Shown: piece by piece, positions 1-5,740 of the stretch
Position numbering within the stretch: the first letter of the stretch is position 1
How the letters are laid out: each line of letters starts with the position of its first letter
Origin: an uncultured Collinsella sp.
GTDB taxonomy: Bacteria > Actinomycetota > Coriobacteriia > Coriobacteriales > Coriobacteriaceae
Assembly: GCA_900556285.1 (NCBI GenBank)
Contig: USOF01000040.1
Location: 1 to 8,332, forward strand
Length of the DNA stretch: 8,332 nt
Direction of reading: 5' to 3'
Program-made: the position numbers and the translations under genes
The notes under the pieces: model-generated
What the model was told of the DNA's origin: nothing
Seen by the model: only the letters and a program-made list of their open reading frames with translations
Databases searched by the model: none

Positions 1-645
1 GACCTCAACCGCGCCCGCGGTGTTTATCTCAGCAGCATTCCCGACTACGCCGGCAACCCCTACGTTGCCCTTCGCGCCGACAGCACGCACCCGCTCGGCA
101 CACCATCATTCACGCTCGATGAATACGAGCGCGCTACAGAAGAGGGCTGCTTTAAGAAGTTCTCCAAACTCGACAGCCTGGGCCGCACCCGCAAAGCACT
201 CGCCTGCGTGGGCCCCGAATCACTCGGTCAAGGCGAGCGCGGCGATATCTCGCGTATCCATCCTGCCGGTTGGCACCAGCAGCGCTACGACTTTATTCCG
301 GGCCAGAGCCTCTACAACCGCTGCCACCTTATCGCCTGGTCGCTCTGCGGCGAAAACGCCAACCGCAAAAATCTCCTCACCGGCACGCGCTATCTCAACG
401 AAACGGGCATGCTGCCGTTTGAGGAGCAGATTCTCGGCTACATCCGCGACACGGGCAACCATGTGCTCTACCGCGTCACGCCCATGTATAACGAAGAGGA
501 ACTTGTCTGCCGTGGCGTGCGCCTTGAGGCGCAATCGATCGAGGACCACGGCAAGACCCTCTGCTTCCACGTGTACTGCTACAACCTGCAGCCGCATGTG
601 CAGATCGACTACGCCACCGGCCGCAATCAGGCCTCGGGAGACTAG
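1..645 (+). CDS. DNA/RNA non-specific endonuclease, C-terminal part (5' end missing)
   Basis: The frame is open from base 1 to a TAG at 643-645, giving 214 visible residues with no start, so the N-terminus (probably a signal peptide or membrane anchor) lies outside the window. The protein reads as the beta-beta-alpha metal nuclease family (EndA/Spd-like), which cuts DNA and RNA without sequence preference, usually outside the cell. Visible hallmarks are GWHQQRYDFIPGQSLYNRCH, in which H109 of the fragment is the expected general base, followed by GENANRKNLLTGTRYLN, whose asparagines should hold the Mg ion, then GMLPFE and NHVLYRVTP. The C-terminus ends in FHVYCYNLQPHVQIDYATG, common to Gram-positive members. 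The catalytic core reads NRCH rather than the textbook DRGH; this variant is frequent in this subfamily as I remember it. It converges on the EF-G-like gene. Family assignment is solid; the biological role (nutrient scavenging, DNA uptake or toxin) cannot be told. Confidence 0.88.
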   Translation, partial: DLNRARGVYLSSIPDYAGNPYVALRADSTHPLGTPSFTLDEYERATEEGCFKKFSKLDSLGRTRKALACVGPESLGQGERGDISRIHPAGWHQQRYDFIPGQSLYNRCHLIAWSLCGENANRKNLLTGTRYLNETGMLPFEEQILGYIRDTGNHVLYRVTPMYNEEELVCRGVRLEAQSIEDHGKTLCFHVYCYNLQPHVQIDYATGRNQASGD

Positions 646-692
646 GGCCGAGCCACGATAAGAACCGATTTGCAACCCCACCGGGGATCAAA

Positions 693-725
693 AAGGGCCG
701 CCCTGGATTGCCCAGAGCGGCCCTT
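693..725 (-). terminator. Intrinsic terminator of the EF-G-like gene
   Basis: A 9-bp stem AAGGGCCGC/GCGGCCCTT (693-701 with 717-725) continues inward as CTGG/CCAG after one mismatch. Read on the minus strand the hairpin is followed directly by TTTTTGATC, so it ends transcription coming from the minus-strand gene that stops at 760. On the plus strand no T run follows, so it may serve the convergent nuclease gene only weakly. The rest of 646-759 shows nothing else. Confidence 0.8.
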
Positions 726-759
726 GCATCGGCACGCATGTTGCAGGCAACGCCACACG

Positions 760-2835
760 CTACTTGGCGCGACCCTCCTCATAGCGCTCGACCAGCTTGG
801 CCTGAACGTCATAAGGCACCTGCTCGTAGCCGGCGGGCTTCATGGTAAAGTCGCCCGTGCCGCGCGTAATAGAGCGCAGGCGCGTCGAATAATCCGTCAG
901 CTCGGCCAGCGGCGCCTGGGCGATGACCACGGTGTCGCCGCGCTCATCGGTCTCCATGCCCGTCACGCGACCGCGCGATGCCGAGATGTCGCCCATCACG
1001 GCGCCGGCGTAGCTCTCGGGGATAGTCACCGTAATTTCCTCGATGGGCTCCAGCACCACCGGATCGGCATCGGCGCACGCCTTGCGCAGGCCGATGCGAG
1101 CCGCCGCGCGGAACGCCATCTCGTTGGAGTCGACGCTGTGATACGAGCCGTCGTACACAGCCACGCGAATGCCCGTGAGCGGGTAGCCGGCAATGATGCC
1201 GTCCTTCATGGTCTCCTGGACACCCTTGTCCACGGCGGGGATCAGCGAGCGCGGAATGCGGCCGCCCACGACCTCGTCCACAAACTCATAGCCATCGCTC
1301 GTGCCGTCGGGCCCGATGAGCGGCTCAACGCGCAGCCAGCAGTCGCCATACTGACCGGCACCGCCAGTCTGCTTCTTGTGGCGGCCCTGTGCGCTCGCCG
1401 TGCGGCGGATAGTCTCGCGATACGGAATGCGGATTGGCACGCTTTTGGCCACGACCTTGGTGCGATCCTCCAAACGGTTGAGCAGGACCGAAACCTGCGC
1501 CTCACCCACGGCGGAGATGATAGTCTGGCCGGTCTCCTCGTCACGATCGATGCTCATGGTCGGATCGGCCTTGCACGCCTTCTCGATAAACGTGTAGAGC
1601 TTCTCCTCGTCACCGCGGTTCTCGGCCTCGATGGCAATGCGGTACTGCGAGTTGGGAAACTTAAACGCCGCCGCCTCGACCTTACCGGTAATGGAGAGCG
1701 TGTCACCCGTCTCTGCCGCCAACTTGGGCGCCACGATAATGTCGCCGGCATAGGCGTGACCGACCTCGGTCATGTCGCGGCCGCACATCACATACAGGTG
1801 AGCCAGACGATCGCTCTTGCGAGTGCGCGCGTTGATCAACTCAAGGCCCGGCTCAAGCGTGCCCGTCAGCACCTTGATAAAGCTGATGCGGCCCTGCTGC
1901 GGATCGGCCAGGGTCTTAAACACAAACGCCACCGGACGGTCATCGTCACTCGAGATCTTAAGCGAATCACCGTCGATGAGCGGCATCTCGCCATAGTCGG
2001 TCGGCGCTGGGAAGTATGTCGCGATGTCGTCCATCAGCGAGTTGACGCCCTGCTCCTTAATGCAATCGCCCGCAAAGACCGGCACAAAGATGCGCTCGGC
2101 GATCGCCTTCGACAGCAGGCCTTCAAGCTCCTCCTGCGTCAGCGTCTCCTCGCCTTCCAAGTACTTCATCATCAACTCGTCGTCAGCCTCGGCCACCAGC
2201 TCGCACAGGTGGTCATGGGCCTCCTCGGCCTGGGCACGATACTCCTCGGGAATCTCCGACTCAACGGCTTCGGTGCCGTTGCAATGGCGCGCCTTCATGC
2301 GCACCAGGTCGATAATGCCGTCAAAGTCCTCGCCCTCGCCCCAGGGAAGGGTCACGGCGCCCAAGCGCGTGCCAAAGCGCTCCTGCAGCAGGTCCATTGT
2401 GGTCGTAAAGCTGGCCTCGGGGCGCGACAGACGGTTCACGAACACCGCACGCGCCAGACGTAGATCCTCCGCCGCATACCAAAGCTTGACGGTCGTAGGC
2501 TGCGGGCCGGCCTCGGCGTCGACCACAAACAGAGCCGTCTCGCAGACGCTCATTGCGGCAAAGGCGTCGCCGATAAAATCGGGATAGCACGGGGCATCGA
2601 GCACGTTGATGCGGGCGCCCTTCCAGTCGATCGGCGCGATGGTCGTCGAGATGGAGAATGAACGCTTGACGTCTTAGGGGTCGTAGTCGAGCGTGGGCTT
2701 GGTGCCGTCGTGGCCGCCCAGGCGGGCGGTCTTGCCGGAAAGGTGGAGCATGGCCTCGGCGAGTGAAGTCTTGCCCACCCCGCCTTGGCCTACGAGCACC
2801 ACGTTCCTTACAATGCCGGTCTTGGGAGCACCCAT
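760..2835 (-). pseudogene. EF-G-like translational GTPase (EF-G2 type), interrupted by in-frame TAA at codon 54
   Basis: The reading frame from ATG 2835 to TAG 760-762 has 692 codons, the normal EF-G size, and continues in one frame except for a TAA at 2674-2676. The ATG is preceded by AAGGAGG (2841-2847) five bases upstream, the best start in the area. Segments in order: P-loop GQGGVGKTS (16-24), switch I with SISTT (61-65), G3 DAPCY (80-84), G4 NRLS (134-137), domain II from about residue 290, domain IV with GRHKKQTGGAGQYGDCW and HSVDSNEMAF, and a complete EF-G-like C-terminus. EF-G proteins move tRNA and mRNA through the ribosome; EF-G2-type paralogues are usually accessory and their role is poorly known. 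The text around the stop (LDYDP, stop, DVKRSFSIS) matches the family with one Glu codon lost, as if GAA became TAA. A restart at GTG 2604 would give 614 residues without the P-loop and switch I, and has no convincing ribosome binding site. The rest is undamaged, so the stop is recent, an error, or tolerated. Confidence 0.85.
2674..2676 (-). other. In-frame TAA stop inside the EF-G-like gene
   Basis: On the minus strand the codons read CTC GAC TAC GAC CCC TAA GAC GTC AAG CGT. Both sides encode conserved EF-G-like sequence in the same frame, so no frameshift is involved. A single G-to-T change from GAA explains it. The stop lies between the P-loop and switch I, so the 53-residue upstream product cannot be a working GTPase. 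Confidence 0.9.
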
Positions 2836-3075
2836 GATGACCTCCTTGCAGGGCCGCGCGCAATGCGCGACGCCAACGGGGAGAGTTCGCGGTCGGTGCC
2901 GTCCCGGGAGCAGCATGGTCGGCAGCCGAGCCGACTCACCCTCCAAATGTCCTATGCCACCACCCTACCCTCACGGGCGACCGTCCATGCACACCTTTCG
3001 GTGCACGTATGAATACAGGCGGCGAGAGGAAGGAGAACGTACGCAAGGCGATTATTGGACCCCATCGATACAAAT
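2836..3075 (-). promoter_or_regulatory. Leader and upstream region of the EF-G-like gene
   Basis: This stretch of about 240 bases holds no convincing gene on either strand. On the minus strand it carries a strong ribosome binding site AAGGAGG (2841-2847), a small hairpin CGCGC-AAT-GCGCG (2857-2869), a 6-bp stem GTCGGC/GCCGAC (2918-2935) and a 7-bp helix closed by a GAAA tetraloop (2989-3006). A five-codon reading frame MDGRP starts at ATG 2986-2988 and ends at TGA 2971-2973. I found no clear -35/-10 pair, so the promoter position is unknown. The hairpins could be a control leader or chance in G+C-rich DNA. Confidence 0.35.
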
Positions 3076-3114
3076 AAAAGCCGCCGCAGACCATAAGACC
3101 TGCGGCGGCTTTTT
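3076..3114 (-). terminator. Intrinsic terminator of the amino acid transporter operon
   Basis: A 14-bp perfect stem pairs 3076-3089 with 3100-3113 (AAAAGCCGCCGCAG/CTGCGGCGGCTTTT) around a 10-base loop. It starts 19 bases past the stop codon of the ATPase gene. Read on the minus strand the stem ends in TTTT followed by ATTTG; on the plus strand it ends in five T. It can work both ways, but the only gene that runs into it is the minus-strand transporter operon. Confidence 0.92.
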
Positions 3115-3132
3115 CTCAATATATAGCTGAGC

Positions 3133-3897
3133 CTAGCCCTCGATACGGCTCAAGAACTCACGGGTACGTTGCTCACGCGGGTGATCGATAACCTGCTCGG
3201 CAGGACCCTCCTCTACAATGCGGCCGCCATCCATAAAGACCACGCGGTCGGCAACGTCGCGGGCAAACTGCATCGCGTGCGTCACGATCACCATCGTCAT
3301 ATTCTGCGCGGCCAGATCCTTAATGACACGCAGCACCTCGGCCGTTAGCTCGGGATCGAGCGCCGAGGTCGGCTCGTCAAAGAACAAGATCTCCGGGTCG
3401 AGCGCCACGGCGCGGGCGATACTCACACGCTGTTGCTGACCGCCCGAAAGCTCACACGGCACCTTGTTCTCGTTGCCCGTAAGCCCCATCTGCGCGATCA
3501 ACTCACGCGCACGCGCTTCGGCCTGCTCGCGCGGACGCTTGAGTACGCGAACCGGAGCGTCGGTGATGTTTTTCATCACCGTATAGTGCGGAAACAGATT
3601 GTAGTTCTGAAACACCAAACCAAAACGCGAACGTGCTCGCTTGGGAACATCGCCTTTCGCATATATCGCACCCGATCCCGCATCCGTCGCAACGGCAAGG
3701 TCGCCAAACGAAAGCGAGCCACCGTCGAGTGTCTCGAGTAGCGTCGCGCAGCGCAACAGCGTTGACTTACCGCCGCCTGAAGGCCCGATAATCGCCACGA
3801 CCTCGCCACGCTTTACCTCGAGTGAGATATCCTTGAGCACCTCATTGCCGCCAAACGCCTTGTGTGCGCTTTCGATTTTCATCACTGAGTTAGTCAT
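3133..3897 (-). CDS. Polar amino acid ABC transporter, ATP-binding protein
   Basis: A 254-residue cytoplasmic ATPase of the GlnQ/HisP type that powers uptake by the permease encoded next to it. All nucleotide-binding motifs are visible: aromatic A-loop residue F15, Walker A GPSGGGKST (38-46), Q-loop Q97 in FQNYNLFPH, signature LSGGQQQR (150-157), Walker B FFDEP with D174 and E175, D-loop SALD (178-181) and H-loop H207 in VTHAM. The usual GSGKST appears as GGGKST, a harmless variant. Start ATG 3895-3897 was chosen because it overlaps the permease stop by 8 bases (ATGACTAA), the usual sign of translational coupling; a longer frame upstream runs inside the permease gene, and ATG 3882 is an alternative five residues in. 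It is the last gene of the operon, 19 bases before a strong terminator. Function is certain at family level; the substrate is not. Confidence 0.95.
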   Translation of the reverse strand: MTNSVMKIESAHKAFGGNEVLKDISLEVKRGEVVAIIGPSGGGKSTLLRCATLLETLDGGSLSFGDLAVATDAGSGAIYAKGDVPKRARSRFGLVFQNYNLFPHYTVMKNITDAPVRVLKRPREQAEARARELIAQMGLTGNENKVPCELSGGQQQRVSIARAVALDPEILFFDEPTSALDPELTAEVLRVIKDLAAQNMTMVIVTHAMQFARDVADRVVFMDGGRIVEEGPAEQVIDHPREQRTREFLSRIEG

Positions 3898-4543
3898 GAT
3901 AATAGTCCAGCTTCTTTTCGGCGGCGCCCAGCAGTATCTCGACCACAAAGTTAAAGACCCAGTAGATCAGCGCCGCAATCGCAAACGGCACCATGCTCAC
4001 TTGCGAGGCGACCAGCGCCTTGGCCGTCGAGAACATCTCGCCCACGCCGATGGCAAACGCCAGCGACGTGTCTTTGACCAGCGTGATGATCTCGTTGCCC
4101 ATCGCCGGCAGAATACGCTTGGCGACTTGCGGCATCACAATGTACAAAAACGTCTGCAGACGCGAGTAGCCCAGCACCTCGGCGGCCTCATATTGACCGC
4201 GCGGAATCGACTGCAAGCCCGAGCGATAAATCTCGGCAAAGTAGCCGGCGTAGTTGATGATGAACGCCACAACGCACGCCGTCCACTTGGAATCAGGCGT
4301 GAGCGAAATGCCAAACACGTAATACGGGGCAAAGTAGATGGCAAACATCTGCAGCATGAGCGGCGTACCGCGCATGACCGAAATGTAGATGCGCGCAATC
4401 CAGCGCAGCGGCGCGACCTTGCTCATGCGCATAAACGCCACGGGAATTCCCAGGGGAATCGACCCAAGCAGCGTCAGCACAAACAGCTGCAAACTGACCA
4501 AGAATCCCTGGCCAAGCATCTGCATCATGACCTGAATAGACAT
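3890..4543 (-). CDS. Polar amino acid ABC transporter, permease (HisM/GlnP family)
   Basis: A 217-residue inner membrane protein that forms the channel of the amino acid importer. A hydrophobic segment at about 13-38 is followed by RGTPLMLQ (58-65), typical of this family, several more membrane segments, and the EAA loop (E119-AAEVLG-125 up to ILP 144-146) that docks onto the ATPase. Length is normal. Start ATG 4541-4543 shares its A with the TAA of the binding-protein gene (TAATG), so translation is probably coupled; a TTG at 4558 would add five residues and overlap more. Only one permease gene is present, so the channel is probably a homodimer. The 3' end overlaps the ATPase gene by 8 bases. 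Confidence 0.95.
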   Translation of the reverse strand: MSIQVMMQMLGQGFLVSLQLFVLTLLGSIPLGIPVAFMRMSKVAPLRWIARIYISVMRGTPLMLQMFAIYFAPYYVFGISLTPDSKWTACVVAFIINYAGYFAEIYRSGLQSIPRGQYEAAEVLGYSRLQTFLYIVMPQVAKRILPAMGNEIITLVKDTSLAFAIGVGEMFSTAKALVASQVSMVPFAIAALIYWVFNFVVEILLGAAEKKLDYYHD

Positions 4544-5403
4544 TACTTGAGCACCCAATTATCGAAAGACAAACCATAGCTTGAATATTTATCGCAGAGG
4601 TCCTTGACCGTGCCGTCCTCGTAGAGCGCCTTGAGCGACTCGGCTACAGCATCGGCCGACTTGGTGTCGCCCTTCTTAAAGCCAACGGCGTAGTGCTCGC
4701 TGGACAGCGGCTCATCAAGCTGCGTATAGGCATCGGGCTTGGCGGCAAGCTGATACTGGGCAATCGAAAGGTCGCACGCCACGGCATCGACCGCGCCGCT
4801 CTCGAGCTGCATAAAGGCCGTGTTGTACTCGCCGATCGTGTCGAGCGTGGCAAACGTCGCTGCCAGATCCTTCTGGTCACCCTCAAGCACGTCCTGCGCA
4901 GCGGAATCAGTCTGGGTAATCACAGTCTTGCCGGCAAGATCGTCCCAGCCCTTGATGCCCGCATCCTTCTTGACCACCAGCACCTGCTCGTTGAGCATGT
5001 ACGGCTCGGAGAACGTGTAGTCGTCCTCACGGCCCTCCATGGTAAAGCCGTTCCAGATGCAGTTGATGGCGCCCGAGTTAAGCAGCGCATCCTTGGCGTC
5101 CCAGTCGATGGCCTCGTATTTGACCTCCCAGCCCTGCTTATCGGCAACAGCCTTGGCCAGATCGAGATCAAAGCCGGTGTACTCGCCATCGTCGCCCACA
5201 AAGCCGTACGGAGGATAGGACTTATCGAAGCCCACCACGAGCTTCTTGGACTCCGCAGCACCCTTCACATCCTTGGCCGCGGCAGAGCCAGCAGCGGAGC
5301 CCTTGCCGGCACCACCGCCGCAACCGACAAGACCAAGGCCAAGCACCGTGGCGAGCGAGCCGGCTAGACCAACAAACTGACGACGAGACATATCGGTGTT
5401 CAT
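4543..5403 (-). CDS. Amino acid ABC transporter substrate-binding lipoprotein (SBP_bac_3), Tat-type signal
   Basis: A 286-residue extracytoplasmic binding protein that delivers an amino acid to the permease encoded downstream. The N-terminus has a twin-arginine motif SRRQFVG (6-12), a hydrophobic stretch and a lipobox LVGC with C28 as the lipidated residue, followed by a Gly/Ala/Ser linker to about 50. The mature domain starts at KKLVVGFDKSYPPYGF and contains GEYTGFDLDLA (73-83), the hallmark of this family. R125 (in MEGREDDYTFSEPY) and D211 (in DAVACDLS) sit where the ligand carboxylate and amino group are bound in HisJ-like proteins. Start ATG 5401-5403 was preferred over GTG 5424 because AAGGGGG lies seven bases upstream and the Tat motif then falls near the N-terminus. 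It is the first gene of the operon. The substrate is a polar amino acid at best guess. Confidence 0.94.
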   Translation of the reverse strand: MNTDMSRRQFVGLAGSLATVLGLGLVGCGGGAGKGSAAGSAAAKDVKGAAESKKLVVGFDKSYPPYGFVGDDGEYTGFDLDLAKAVADKQGWEVKYEAIDWDAKDALLNSGAINCIWNGFTMEGREDDYTFSEPYMLNEQVLVVKKDAGIKGWDDLAGKTVITQTDSAAQDVLEGDQKDLAATFATLDTIGEYNTAFMQLESGAVDAVACDLSIAQYQLAAKPDAYTQLDEPLSSEHYAVGFKKGDTKSADAVAESLKALYEDGTVKDLCDKYSSYGLSFDNWVLK

Positions 5404-5421
5404 GGTATTCCCCCTTGATGG

Positions 5422-5441
5422 CACTTTAGTTAGATAAAGTG
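5422..5441. promoter_or_regulatory. Operator-like inverted repeat before the transporter operon
   Basis: CACTTTA-N6-TAAAGTG is a perfect 7-bp-arm inverted repeat with spacer GTTAGA, starting 19 bases upstream of the binding-protein ATG. A third copy of the half-site, CACTTTAG, lies at 5466-5473, 44 bases from the first (about four helix turns). The arrangement suggests a dimeric repressor or activator of the transporter operon. The regulator is unknown. Confidence 0.45.
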
Positions 5442-5459
5442 AGTCATGTAACGTTCAGA

Positions 5460-5488
5460 ATCATACACTTTAGCGTGATAGAGCACAA
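5460..5488 (-). promoter_or_regulatory. Candidate promoter of the transporter operon
   Basis: On the minus strand TATGAT (5460-5465, five of six matches to the -10 consensus) lies 17 bases from TTGTGC (5483-5488, only the TTG conserved). Transcription would start near 5453. One CACTTTA half-site (5466-5472) falls inside the spacer and the paired operator-like repeat just downstream of the start, as expected for repression. The -35 match is weak, so this is tentative. Confidence 0.3.
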
Positions 5489-5495
5489 GGCGAGT

Positions 5496-5633
5496 TTGCC
5501 CGCCGCGTGAGGGGTGTGGGGTTAAGTTTCCTGCTCTACAGTCCTGCTCACGACGGAGGCCACATTAAGTGGCCTCCTGTTCGTGCGGAACTCGCGATAA
5601 ACTTAACCCCCACACCCCTCACGCGGCGGGCAA
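5496..5633. repeat. 138-bp element with long inverted terminal repeats and nested hairpin
   Basis: The left arm 5496-5529 and right arm 5599-5633 are reverse complements over 34 bases, differing only by one extra C in the right arm (GGGG against CCCCC). Between them sits a second palindrome, GGAGGCCAC-ATTAA-GTGGCCTCC (5555-5577), flanked by CACGA/TCGTG, and a further imperfect pairing AGTCC/GGAACT, so the whole element can fold into one long rod. No target-site duplication is obvious at its edges. It lies between divergent genes and is not part of the methyltransferase gene, even though the frame is open through it. It could be an ERIC- or MITE-like intergenic repeat, or a structured RNA. Nothing in the window shows a second copy. 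Confidence 0.85.
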
Positions 5634-5688
5634 CCGTCGTTGGGCTTATCGCTGACACGATTAAACCGCTTGCATATCGTCTGCTGGC

Positions 5689-5718
5689 TTGGCACGGTAC
5701 AATACTTGCAGCTTTAAT
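5689..5718 (+). promoter_or_regulatory. Candidate promoter of the rRNA methyltransferase gene
   Basis: TTGGCA (5689-5694, five of six) is followed after 18 bases by TTTAAT (5713-5718, five of six). This would place the transcript start near 5725, about 16 bases before the ATG. TACAAT at 5698-5703 is a competing -10 without a good -35. The -10 overlaps a 14-bp palindrome. Confidence 0.4.
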
Positions 5719-5728
5719 TCATGAATTA
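5715..5728. promoter_or_regulatory. 14-bp perfect palindrome over the presumed -10 and start site
   Basis: TAATTCATGAATTA is its own reverse complement. It overlaps the candidate -10 of the methyltransferase gene and lies just before the ribosome binding site GGAG (5731-5734), a position where a bound repressor would block transcription. An A+T-rich palindrome can also arise by chance. Confidence 0.3.
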
Positions 5729-5740
5729 GTGGAGTTATTG

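Noticed and set aside
670..2463. 597-codon open frame on the plus strand opposite the EF-G-like gene
   Set aside because: It is antisense to conserved EF-G coding sequence over its whole length, is rich in His/Arg/Leu as expected of mirror frames in G+C-rich DNA, and its product resembles no family.
2836..2946. N-terminal extension of the EF-G-like protein to TTG 2946
   Set aside because: ATG 2835 has an ideal AAGGAGG at correct distance and the family starts just before the P-loop.
5555..5577. Inner hairpin of the 138-bp element as an ordinary intrinsic terminator
   Set aside because: The stem is strong but no T run follows on either strand and no gene runs into it from either side; both flanking genes start here.
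5507..5740. N-terminal extension of the methyltransferase to a start at 5507
   Set aside because: The added 78 residues would be encoded by the long inverted repeat and promoter region; ATG 5741 has a ribosome binding site and begins the recognisable tail.
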